This document shows, in pieces, positions 9,619 through 17,525 of a stretch of DNA of 64,000 nucleotides; within the stretch, counting starts at the first letter, position 1, and each line of letters opens with the position of its first letter. The stretch is from CAYJGJ01 sp964367585. GTDB taxonomy: Bacteria > Bacillota > Clostridia > Peptostreptococcales > Anaerovoracaceae. Made by a program: the position numbers and the translations under genes. Under the pieces are notes generated by a model. The model had not been told where the DNA came from, did not search any database, and worked only from the letters and a program-made list of their open reading frames with translations. Location: NCBI GenBank assembly GCA_964367585.1, contig CAYIYH010000007.1, forward strand, positions 1 through 64,000, read 5' to 3'.

Positions 9619-10506
9619 ATGAAAATCATCGCTGGAAATGCCTATACGTTTTCTGCCGAAAACAAACCTCTAGATACAGCCAAGGCGGGTGAAGTATTGT
9701 TGTTTAAGACTTACGATTGCTTCGAAGGACAAATTAAAGGAGAAAAAGACTTAGTTACCGAAATTGACTTCTCACGCGCAAACCCTACTGCAGGGCCAGT
9801 CTACATCGAGGAGGCAAAAGTCGGAGATGTTCTCGTACTTGACATACTAAATGTTGAGGTTGGAGAAAAAGGATTTGCCTGTTCTTTTCCTGGCATGGGT
9901 CCACTACATCATTTATGTGAAAATCGCACAAAGGTGTTTGATATTAAAGATGGATGCACATCGCTCAATGATATTTCATGGACGATCAAACCAATGGTTG
10001 GAGTAATTGGCACTGCGCCAAAAGAAGGAGCTTTCCCATATGGACTAGCGCAAGACCATGGCGGAAATATGGATTGTAATAAAATAGTTAAAGGAACAAG
10101 AGTGTATCTTCCAGTAAGAGTCGACGGCGCACTCTTACAAATGGGCGATCTCCACGCATCTATGGGAGATGGAGAAATCAGCGGAACAGGAATTGAAATC
10201 AGCGGACAAGTTCTTGTGCGTACTTCTTTGATTAAGAATTTTGAACTTAACTGGCCAGCAATTGAAACTGATGACATGTACTATGTCAATTCTACTGGCA
10301 AGGATTATGAAGAGTCCCTAATAAATGGAACCACTGAAATGGCAAGATTGATGTCTCCTATATACGGCTGGGATACAACGGATGTATTCGTCTACCTTTC
10401 TGTCCAAGGAAGCATCGAAATAAACCAAGCGGCAAAACAATTCCCAGGTGAGATGATAAATTTAAGAGTTGGAATTCCAAAGCTGCCAAATAGAAAATTG
10501 ATTTAG
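9619..10506 (+). CDS. Acetamidase/formamidase family protein
   Basis: This 295-residue protein is of the FmdA/AmdA family, which hydrolyses short-chain amides such as formamide or acetamide to ammonia and the acid. The hallmark segment GDLHASMGDGEISGTG (near residues 175-190) and the AQDHGGNMDCN block near 150 are present. Length matches the short clostridial form. The true substrate is unknown. It is transcribed away from the flavin reductase gene, and AAAGGA provides the ribosome site. Confidence 0.88.
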   Translation: MKIIAGNAYTFSAENKPLDTAKAGEVLLFKTYDCFEGQIKGEKDLVTEIDFSRANPTAGPVYIEEAKVGDVLVLDILNVEVGEKGFACSFPGMGPLHHLCENRTKVFDIKDGCTSLNDISWTIKPMVGVIGTAPKEGAFPYGLAQDHGGNMDCNKIVKGTRVYLPVRVDGALLQMGDLHASMGDGEISGTGIEISGQVLVRTSLIKNFELNWPAIETDDMYYVNSTGKDYEESLINGTTEMARLMSPIYGWDTTDVFVYLSVQGSIEINQAAKQFPGEMINLRVGIPKLPNRKLI

Positions 10507-10550
10507 CGATAAATTGATAAATCAAACATTAACAAAAGTCAAAATAAAAA

Positions 10551-10640
10551 GGCTGTAGCAACTTGAGCAACCCTTCCAATCGTTAGATTTCTGATCTAAC
10601 TTGGGGGGATCGGCTCACCGTGTGTTACGGCTTAGTATTT
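10551..10640. other. GC-rich structured intergenic element between convergent genes
   Basis: A nested hairpin spans 10565-10616: GAGC/GCTC outside, CCTTCCAA (10572-10579) against TTGGGGGG (10601-10608), and the tip GTTAGAT-TTCTG-ATCTAAC (10582-10600). A second small hairpin CCGT-GTGTT-ACGG follows (10618-10630), with a T-rich tail on the plus strand. On the minus strand the end GGTTG...CAGCC plus TTTTT also resembles a terminator. It could be a bidirectional terminator, a small RNA or a mobile-element relic. I do not recognise an RNA family. Confidence 0.5.
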
Positions 10641-10668
10641 TTATTAAAAAAATTGGTCAATAAACATG

Positions 10669-12105
10669 TCACAATTTATTAATATTAAAATACTCCTCCA
10701 TCGTTATATACTCGCCATTATGATAAAAACGAACACTTCCCCTTCCTTCTTTTTTCACAGTGTACATAGCTGTATCTGCAAGATGAAATATTTCTTTTGC
10801 GGAATTTGCAGAAAAAGGAAAATGTGCTACACCTATACTACAACCACACCCCAATTCATTCCCTTGATAGTCATATTTCTTCCGGAAAAGATCAAATAAC
10901 TCATTGATAAATTCACTTACAAATTTACCTGAATCTCCACCTTTTAATATTACTACAAACTCGTCCCCGCCTTGCCTGTACGCCTTTATAGTCTCTGTAC
11001 TAATTGAGCGCAAATCGTCAGCAATTCCCTTTAGAAGTACATCCCCTGCATCATGTCCAAAGCTATCATTAACATTTTTAAATCCGTCCAAATCGCAAAA
11101 CAATAGATACCATTCGTCACCCATTTCAGTATTGCCCTCAATAAATAATTGAACATCTTCGTGTAGACTTCTTCTATTCGGCAAGCCTGTAAGGTGATCA
11201 AATTGAGCTATTTTTTCAATTAAAAGTTGATTTCGTTTGCTTTCCGTAATATCAACACTTGCAACAAGGTGCGCAGTTCTTCCATCCGTCCAGGGAAATG
11301 ATGAGCTTAATACCCTAAACCATGATTTATCAAACGGACGCTCGTAGTCCCATTCATAAGTTTTGTTGAGCTCTCCGTTTTCATCTAATAATTTTGGTTG
11401 CGGACAAAATTCGCAAGGCCCAGTTTTATCATTAAAAATGATTTTCCAGCATTTTTTTCCTAACATATTGTCTACACCACCATATGGCTCTGCCATAGAT
11501 TTATTTGAGTATAGTATATCGTGAGTGTAGTAATCGTTCACATATATATCAATTCCTGCATGGTCAAGTATATTTCCAAGCGCAGCTTCTGTGTTTTGAA
11601 GTCCTTTTTGGAACATTTCTAGTTTTACAGTATTGGCTAACAAAGTCAGAAACGAACATGCTTTTTCTATTTCCGCCTTAGCATGGCGTGGATTTTTTCT
11701 ACGGTCTCCAAGGCCTACAAAACCTGCTAATTCATAGTGTTGATTCAAAATTGGGATGAAGATAATAGTGCTGACATGGAATATTTCTAATAACTTTTCT
11801 TTTAGTGAATTTTTCTCGGAGTCACTAAAACAAAGAACAACTTTATGTGAGCACAATTCACTAAAGAGTTCTAGCCCTAATAGCTCTTTCATGTTAAGCG
11901 TTTCGGGAAGGGAATTAACTTTCACCATTTCATAATATTCCACCTTTACAAAATCACCTGAGTAATTGCTTTCATAAATAAAGGCATGTGAAATATCGAA
12001 GTAGTGGCAAATTTCTTCAAAAAAATCGTATTTTGGTATTTCTCCGTTTAAAATGCTCAGTTTTTCGATCATGCTCTGGAAAAAATTCTCTTGGCTAGAA
12101 CTCAT
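10669..12105 (-). CDS. Diguanylate cyclase with GAF and PAS sensor domains
   Basis: This soluble 478-residue protein should make cyclic di-GMP from two GTP. A GAF-like domain covers about residues 22-165. A PAS domain covers about 172-290 with a cysteine set C219, C231, C234 (KKCW and CEFC), seen in a PAS subgroup that may hold a cofactor or metal. The GGDEF domain covers about 302-470, with DHLTGLPNR at its start and an intact active site RQGGDEF (379-383). No RxxD inhibitory site precedes the active site, so product inhibition may be missing. It is co-transcribed with the EAL phosphodiesterase gene, whose stop codon lies 14 bases upstream. Confidence 0.92.
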   Translation of the reverse strand: MSSSQENFFQSMIEKLSILNGEIPKYDFFEEICHYFDISHAFIYESNYSGDFVKVEYYEMVKVNSLPETLNMKELLGLELFSELCSHKVVLCFSDSEKNSLKEKLLEIFHVSTIIFIPILNQHYELAGFVGLGDRRKNPRHAKAEIEKACSFLTLLANTVKLEMFQKGLQNTEAALGNILDHAGIDIYVNDYYTHDILYSNKSMAEPYGGVDNMLGKKCWKIIFNDKTGPCEFCPQPKLLDENGELNKTYEWDYERPFDKSWFRVLSSSFPWTDGRTAHLVASVDITESKRNQLLIEKIAQFDHLTGLPNRRSLHEDVQLFIEGNTEMGDEWYLLFCDLDGFKNVNDSFGHDAGDVLLKGIADDLRSISTETIKAYRQGGDEFVVILKGGDSGKFVSEFINELFDLFRKKYDYQGNELGCGCSIGVAHFPFSANSAKEIFHLADTAMYTVKKEGRGSVRFYHNGEYITMEEYFNINKL

Positions 12106-12119
12106 ACTTCCTCCTTCGG

Positions 12120-13340
12120 CTATATTTCTTCAATCGGTAACGGCTTACAATAAAGAAACCCTTGCGAAAAATCCACATTATATTTCTCTAAAACAGCTTG
12201 AATCTCTTCACTCTCAACAAATTCCGCGATAGTATTGGCACCGATTAATTCCGCCATAAAACAAATCGAGCGTAATATTACTACATTTTTTTCCGATTTT
12301 GCAATATCTTTTATTATAGTACCATCAATTTTGATGAAAGTCGGCGAAAGTGATATTATTGTTGTATAAGTAGCATATCCAGATCCAAAATCATCAACTG
12401 AAATCCTACACCCATAACTTCTAATTCTATCTATAAAGTCGAATAACATTTCATCTTGATAATTCTCCGTTTCAACAAATTCTATTACGATGTTCTGCGA
12501 ATTAGGATACTTCTCTAACTTTCTATACAGCCATATTCTAAAAGCTTCATTAGAGATATCATATGCGGATATGTTAAGAGAAAGCTGCTCAGGACGATCT
12601 TTAAATTCATCCATTGCTCGCCCGATCATTATTTGGCTGAGGCGATTATAAATCTTATATTTCTTTGAGACACCCAAAAAATAATTGGGCGTATGTACAT
12701 TTCCTTTACTATCAACTATCCGCATCAATGCTTCATATTTTTCGATTTTACCTGTTTTGTTATTGCGAATTCCTTGATAATACGGAATTACTCGATCTCC
12801 CTCCATTGCAAAATTAATGATATCTAATATATTAGCATCTGTCTTGATTGAACTTGCAACATCCAAAATATCGGGAGTTAAAATAAAATTGTCGAATGTA
12901 TCTTTTGCACTAAACAACGCATGGACAGCTCTTTCGATTAACCTATCTTCTTGCAATACGACAGCAAAACGAGAAACTGCGCTTACATCGACTTGTGCTG
13001 AAGCCGCGGACTCAAACTGCTCATAAAATCTTTTCATTAGTTCCAAGAAATCTTCTTTGGATATTTCATCAGTTCCCGCCAAGACAAAATTACTATAATT
13101 ATATGAATAAAGATACACTTTATCAGATAATCCAAATTGATCTAAAGCTATTTGGACGTTTCCCAATACATCTCGGCACCCCGCATAATAAGTTTCTTCT
13201 CCATATGCAGATATTGAAAGATCTGCATTTACCACTTCCGTCATGCAAAGCTTATTAAATTTTAGTTCTTTAAGATCCATATGTAACTTAGCGGTATTTG
13301 CAATACCCAAGTTGAAATCTTTGAATATATTTTTTGGCAT
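12120..13340 (-). CDS. Cyclic-di-GMP phosphodiesterase (EAL) with degenerate GGDEF domain
   Basis: The C-terminal EAL domain (about residues 175-406) keeps the catalytic set: YEALMRI, LSLNIS, IEFVETE, VDDFGSGYATY, IKIDG, IAEFVESEE and QGFLYCKPLP. It should therefore hydrolyse cyclic di-GMP. The N-terminal 150 residues align in outline with a GGDEF fold, but the active-site loop reads YNYSNFVLAG where (R)YGGDEF is expected, so it is not a cyclase and may be a regulatory GTP-binding domain. No membrane segment is visible. The nearest AAGGAAGGA ribosome site is about 13 bases from the ATG, which is long, so the start is less certain than the gene. Confidence 0.9.
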   Translation of the reverse strand: MPKNIFKDFNLGIANTAKLHMDLKELKFNKLCMTEVVNADLSISAYGEETYYAGCRDVLGNVQIALDQFGLSDKVYLYSYNYSNFVLAGTDEISKEDFLELMKRFYEQFESAASAQVDVSAVSRFAVVLQEDRLIERAVHALFSAKDTFDNFILTPDILDVASSIKTDANILDIINFAMEGDRVIPYYQGIRNNKTGKIEKYEALMRIVDSKGNVHTPNYFLGVSKKYKIYNRLSQIMIGRAMDEFKDRPEQLSLNISAYDISNEAFRIWLYRKLEKYPNSQNIVIEFVETENYQDEMLFDFIDRIRSYGCRISVDDFGSGYATYTTIISLSPTFIKIDGTIIKDIAKSEKNVVILRSICFMAELIGANTIAEFVESEEIQAVLEKYNVDFSQGFLYCKPLPIEEI

Positions 13341-13544
13341 AATTCTGTCTATTCCTTCCTTAGCAAAATATTGTATCCATAATAAATAATTAAATATACT
13401 ACTTTACCTGTGTAGCTTCTTATAGTAATAAAATACTATTTTTTTACATATATTACAATAGTTATTTGCTGATATAAACCCATGAATTGTTTCTTGACTT
13501 TAAAACTCCCTCATGGTACCGTATAAATACTACTATTCAGGTGT

Positions 13545-13564
13545 TTAGCGATATATATCGCTAA
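13545..13564. promoter_or_regulatory. Perfect 20-bp palindrome, candidate operator of the ABC transporter operon
   Basis: TTAGCGATATATATCGCTAA is an exact palindrome 19 bases before the ATP-binding gene, between the likely promoter region and the ribosome site. Palindromes of this kind are typical operators of dimeric GntR/YtrA- or TetR-like repressors. No regulator gene lies in this operon. Confidence 0.65.
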
Positions 13565-13582
13565 TTAAAGTAAGAGGTGTTT

Positions 13583-14476
13583 ATGAACGCAATAGAGCTT
13601 AATAAATTAAGTAAAAATTATGGTAAATCTAGAGGAATAATAGACATAGATTTAGAGATAAAAGAGGGTGAAATTTTTGGATTTATAGGTCCTAACGGTG
13701 CTGGCAAATCTACAACAATTCGTATTCTTATGGGGCTTATATTCAAATCAAGTGGCCATGCTTCAATTTTTGGATTAGATGTCGAAAAAAATAAAGAGAA
13801 AATATTGAGTCAAGTCGGATATTTGCCAAGTGAGATTTTTTACTATGATAAAATGAAAGCAATCGACTTACTGAAATACTCGGGAAGTTTCTATGATATT
13901 AATTGCAAAGAGCGCATATATAAGCTTGCTGAAAGATTAGACTTAAATCTAAATAAAAAAATTTCCGATATGAGCCTAGGCAACAGGAAGAAAGTTGGAA
14001 TTATACAAGGCCTCATACATTCTCCCAAATTAATTATCTTAGACGAGCCAACAAGCGGTCTTGACCCACTAATGCAAAAAATATTTTTTGAGATAATTAA
14101 AGAAGAAAGAGATCGTGGAGCTACAATATTATTTTCTTCACACATTTTAACCGAGGTACAAAAAATATGCGACCGCATTGCAATAATAAAAGAAGGCAAG
14201 ATATTAAAAGAGCAAAACATTCAAGATCTAAATGAGGAGTCTTATAAAACTGTTAAAATTACTACAGACAGAATTATCGAAAACTTTACACTAAGCAATG
14301 CAAAGAATTTCGAACAACAAGGCAAAGATATTTCGTTTATTTACCGTGGAGACTACAATAAGCTTCTGCTAGAAATCACAAAATATAATATATCAAACAT
14401 TGAAATTTTCGATCCGAGTCTAGATGAAATTTTCATGCACTATTATAGTAAAGAGGTAGATAATGAATATTATTAA
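13583..14476 (+). CDS. ABC-2 type transporter, ATP-binding protein
   Basis: This 297-residue ATPase has Walker A GPNGAGKST (about 36-44), signature SLGNRKK (about 130), Walker B LIILDEPTSGLDP and the switch histidine in SSHIL. It matches the CcmA/BcrA branch that powers ABC-2 exporters of drugs, antibiotics or lipids. The start ATG at 13583 follows AGAGGTG by three bases. The GTG at 13577 lies inside that ribosome site and was rejected. It overlaps the first permease gene by 14 bases, implying coupled translation. The cargo is unknown. Confidence 0.92.
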   Translation: MNAIELNKLSKNYGKSRGIIDIDLEIKEGEIFGFIGPNGAGKSTTIRILMGLIFKSSGHASIFGLDVEKNKEKILSQVGYLPSEIFYYDKMKAIDLLKYSGSFYDINCKERIYKLAERLDLNLNKKISDMSLGNRKKVGIIQGLIHSPKLIILDEPTSGLDPLMQKIFFEIIKEERDRGATILFSSHILTEVQKICDRIAIIKEGKILKEQNIQDLNEESYKTVKITTDRIIENFTLSNAKNFEQQGKDISFIYRGDYNKLLLEITKYNISNIEIFDPSLDEIFMHYYSKEVDNEYY

Positions 14477-15251
14477 ATTTGAACTACATGCAATCTTAAA
14501 GACACTACTAGTTTATATCGCCGTATTAATTTTTACAATTTACTCATTTGTTGCAGGAATATATCCAATGTTTGAGGATGAAGCCAATGCTTTTAGTGAT
14601 TTAATCGCAAACATGTCACCTGAATACCTCCTTGCTTTTGGCTTCGATGTAGAAAATATGTTCGGTTATAACGGATTTTATTCGTTTTCGTATATTTATT
14701 TTACACTTATCATGGCTATAATGGCAACAAGCATGGCGATTGCTGTTTTTGGGCGCGAAAAAAAGTGCCATTGTGGTGAGTTCTTATTCACAAAACCTGT
14801 AAGTCGAAGCAAAATATTTTTTTCAAAATTCGCTGTAGTATTATGCGCTGTTGTAGTTTGCAATTTTGTTGTTGCACCCGTATCGTTGTTTTGTTTTTCA
14901 CATTATGGAGAACTAAATAAAGAAGCAATTCTCGTGACATTGGGATTAACTTTTACTCAACTGATTTTTGTCGGAATTGGAACTACTATTGCTGTATTCA
15001 TACCGAAAATTAGAATATCTTCATCAATTACGGCAGCCGTGGGATTACTAACCTTTATTGTTTGCGTACTTGTAAATACACTAAAAATTGAGTGGCTTGA
15101 ATACTTGTCGCCGCTTCATTTTTTTTCACCTAATTATATATTTGATAATGGCAAATTCGATACTTTTCTGATGACATATGGCGCAGTAATCTTTTTTGCT
15201 TGTCTTTTAATTTCTGCAATTCGTTATTTAAAGTTCGACTTAAAAGAATAA
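14463..15251 (+). CDS. ABC-2 type transporter permease
   Basis: This 262-residue membrane protein has about six hydrophobic helices. The N-terminus MNIIKFELHAILKT and the cytoplasmic segment REKKCHCGEFLFTKPVSR match ABC-2 permeases of the ABC_membrane/YtrC-like kind. It overlaps the ATPase gene upstream. A second permease follows 16 bases later, so a heterodimeric membrane unit is likely. Confidence 0.85.
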   Translation: MNIIKFELHAILKTLLVYIAVLIFTIYSFVAGIYPMFEDEANAFSDLIANMSPEYLLAFGFDVENMFGYNGFYSFSYIYFTLIMAIMATSMAIAVFGREKKCHCGEFLFTKPVSRSKIFFSKFAVVLCAVVVCNFVVAPVSLFCFSHYGELNKEAILVTLGLTFTQLIFVGIGTTIAVFIPKIRISSSITAAVGLLTFIVCVLVNTLKIEWLEYLSPLHFFSPNYIFDNGKFDTFLMTYGAVIFFACLLISAIRYLKFDLKE

Positions 15252-15267
15252 TGGGGGTGGGCACAAT

Positions 15268-16071
15268 ATGAACATATTACGATATGAATTAAGGATTAAA
15301 TTTAAGGTTTTCGTTTTTTGGAGCATAGGACTAATTCTATTACTAGTAGCTGGAGGAATGGAATTCGAAGGAGTTTCAGGAGCAAATAGTGAAAGCGTGC
15401 AAATTGCATTCGATTATTATCCCCCTATAGTTTTAGCTCTGATGGGAATAACAGAAAATGTTGACTTCACTAGCCTATTAGGATACGCATGGGTAATCGG
15501 ATACTACTCTACTCTCTGTGGCTCAGTTTATGCAATAATACTCGGTTCGAACGTTATTAATAGAGAGCTTATTGATAAGACCTTTGAATTTTTATTTACA
15601 AAACCACGCAAGAGAGGATATATCTTAAATATTAAAATAGTCGCAGGGTTTGTATACTTAACAATGTTTTCAATTATTAATTATTTAGGACTCAAATTAA
15701 TTATTGCACCACTAGATGAAAAAATAAACTACGACGATATGTTAATGATAAGCGGATTGTCAACATATATTGTTTCACTTGTATTCTACGCAATAGCAAT
15801 CTTTATATCATCAACAATTAAAGACTATAGTAAAGGAAGTAAACTTTCTTTTATGATACTCCTGTTTGCATTTTTTACCGGTGCTGTCTATGATGTCTCT
15901 CCGAACATGAAATTTATCCAACTTTTCACTCCACTAAGATATTTCAATTACAGTGATGCTATAGATGGAAATATAAACTTACTATATTTGTTTTTTTGTG
16001 CAATATTGATTGTCACCGCAGTAATTGTGTCGCATATATATTTTCACAAACGAGACATTACGGAAATATGA
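15268..16071 (+). CDS. ABC-2 type transporter permease, second subunit
   Basis: This 267-residue protein has about six membrane helices and opens with MNILRYELRIKFKVFVFW. It shares with the preceding permease the loop pattern INRELIDKTFEFLFTKPRKR, showing that the two arose by duplication. It is the last gene of the operon. It lies 16 bases after the first permease gene. A G-rich ribosome site (GGGGGTGGG) precedes the ATG. Confidence 0.85.
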   Translation: MNILRYELRIKFKVFVFWSIGLILLLVAGGMEFEGVSGANSESVQIAFDYYPPIVLALMGITENVDFTSLLGYAWVIGYYSTLCGSVYAIILGSNVINRELIDKTFEFLFTKPRKRGYILNIKIVAGFVYLTMFSIINYLGLKLIIAPLDEKINYDDMLMISGLSTYIVSLVFYAIAIFISSTIKDYSKGSKLSFMILLFAFFTGAVYDVSPNMKFIQLFTPLRYFNYSDAIDGNINLLYLFFCAILIVTAVIVSHIYFHKRDITEI

Positions 16072-16110
16072 TTTAGATGAAATCTAGTTGATTAGGAGGT
16101 GTTACCGACT

Positions 16111-16797
16111 ATGAAAAATCGCAATTTCAACTTTAAAACAACAATTCACGAAGGCAGTGGCGGCGGAGCTTTCCTCCACGTGCCCGCTGACATCAAGGCA
16201 GTATATGGCAAAGGACTCCCAAAGGTTAATACAATGAAATCACAACGAACATATGTAGCATTACTTCGCGGCATAAATGTAGGCGGTAAAAACAAAGTAG
16301 CAATGTCACTTCTGCGGGAATATTTTTCCGAAGCGGGTTTTACAAATGTGAGAACATATATCAACAGCGGTAATGTGATTTTCGAGAGCGACATTAGCGA
16401 TAAACTAAAACTTATACAGATCTGTAATAATTTAATGATAGAAAAGTTCTCACTATCTGTTCCTGTCACGGTTATTAGCGCTGAGGAACTTGCCAATGCT
16501 TTACTCCATGCTCCGAAGTGGTGGGATAAACCGAGCGAAGAAGAAACTGTACATCAAGCAATTTTTATTATTCCCCCTATAACAGCCCAAGCGATTATTA
16601 CTGCCGTAGGAGAGCCAAACCCGCAGTTTGAACAGGTGGATTACTACGAAAATGTGATATTTTGGTCTGCGGCAAGAGAGACTTTCAGCAAGACAAGATG
16701 GAGCAAAATCGCCTCATCATCTGTATATAGCAAGGTGACGATACGAAATGCAAACACTTCGAAAAAGCTCTGTTCACTTGCAAGTAGAATCGTCTAA
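16111..16797 (+). CDS. DUF1697 family protein with a truncated DUF1905 N-terminus
   Basis: Residues from about 42 onward form a complete DUF1697 protein (YVALLRGINVGGKNKVAM, YINSGNVIFES, and the C-terminal RNANTSKKL). The first 35-40 residues (FKTTIHEGSGGGAFLHVP, then KAVYGKGLPKV) instead look like the start of a DUF1905 protein, cut off after the first strands. An AGGAGG ribosome site precedes the first ATG. A weaker AAAGG precedes the internal ATG at 16234, so DUF1697 may also be made alone. The product of DUF1697 genes has no settled function. It lies 40 bases after the ABC operon and might be co-transcribed. Confidence 0.8.
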   Translation: MKNRNFNFKTTIHEGSGGGAFLHVPADIKAVYGKGLPKVNTMKSQRTYVALLRGINVGGKNKVAMSLLREYFSEAGFTNVRTYINSGNVIFESDISDKLKLIQICNNLMIEKFSLSVPVTVISAEELANALLHAPKWWDKPSEEETVHQAIFIIPPITAQAIITAVGEPNPQFEQVDYYENVIFWSAARETFSKTRWSKIASSSVYSKVTIRNANTSKKLCSLASRIV

Positions 16798-17059
16798 AAT
16801 ACTAATATATATAACGGTTTTCATAATAGTTTAAATATAAAGGGGCTGCAGGGTTTGATAGATAAATCTGAGCAGACTGTGTGCAGAGAACTATTTTTGA
16901 AGTAACCAATCTATAAAATTCCTCTTTTTAGCTATGGTGTCAAGGCAGAAACAACATTTTCCGCACTTCAACCAAAACAAGCTCACGTTTTGTGTCCTTG
17001 TTCCCGTTCCGCCTTTACTGCAATATTAAAAGCCATCACAATTTTAAAATATAAAAAAT
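16798..17059. other. Intergenic stretch with a possible gene remnant
   Basis: No confident gene here. On the minus strand an open frame without a good start (17025 down to 16891) encodes a cysteine-rich 44-residue segment with the pattern KCGKCCFC. It could be a decayed gene end, or chance. Confidence 0.3.
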
Positions 17060-17093
17060 GACCCTGAATTCAAAATTTTGAGTCCAGCGGGTC
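17060..17093 (-). terminator. Terminator after tRNA-Ser
   Basis: On the minus strand the GACCC/GGGTC stem encloses a self-complementary TCAAAATTTTGA and is followed by ATTTTTTAT. It starts three bases after the tRNA 3' end. Confidence 0.7.
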
Positions 17094-17095
17094 GT

Positions 17096-17184
17096 TGGCG
17101 GAAGCGGTGGGATTCGAACCCACGTGCCCGTGAGGACAACCGCATTTCGAGTGCGGCTCGTTATGACCACTTCGATACGCTTCC
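17096..17184 (-). tRNA. tRNA-Ser (anticodon CGA)
   Basis: An 89-base tRNA with long variable arm. The acceptor GGAAGCG pairs with CGCTTCC, the anticodon stem CCGCA/TGCGG carries loop CTCGAAA, and the T arm contains GGTTCGAATCC. A 3' CCA is encoded. The CGA anticodon reads UCG. The long variable arm with stem fits a class II serine tRNA. Confidence 0.95.
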
Positions 17185-17244
17185 ATAAATATATGTGATA
17201 CAACTTGATTAATCGACATATGCTCTAATAGTACGAGAATATAA

Positions 17245-17282
17245 AATCTGCCACGATGCTACATAAAACACCATGGCAGATT
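17245..17282 (-). terminator. Terminator after tRNA-Lys (hairpin works on both strands)
   Basis: A perfect 9-bp stem AATCTGCCA/TGGCAGATT has a 20-base loop. On the minus strand TTTTATATT follows. On the plus strand GTTTTTTT follows. It sits eight bases beyond tRNA-Lys. Confidence 0.75.
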
Positions 17283-17289
17283 GTTTTTT

Positions 17290-17365
17290 TGGTACACCAT
17301 CAGGGGATCGAACCCTGGACACCCTGATTAAGAGTCAGGTGCTCTGCCAGCTGAGCTAATGGTGC
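17290..17365 (-). tRNA. tRNA-Lys (anticodon CTT)
   Basis: A 76-base cloverleaf: acceptor GCACCAT/ATGGTGT, D arm AGCTCAGCTGGCAGAGC, anticodon stem CCTGA/TCAGG with loop CTCTTAA, T arm CCAGGGTTCGATCCCCTG and encoded CCA. The first acceptor pair is a G-U wobble. It would read AAG codons. Confidence 0.95.
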
Positions 17366-17525
17366 AAAAGATGTTATTTAATATAGTGTAAGAAAACCTA
17401 ACTTTCTATATTGCAACCATACCATTATAATATACTTTTAATGATATGTAAATAACTTGCATGATTTTTTTTTAGTTCGCATTAACTTATAAGGCATCTT
17501 TCTATGATTGCATTTCCGCCATCTA

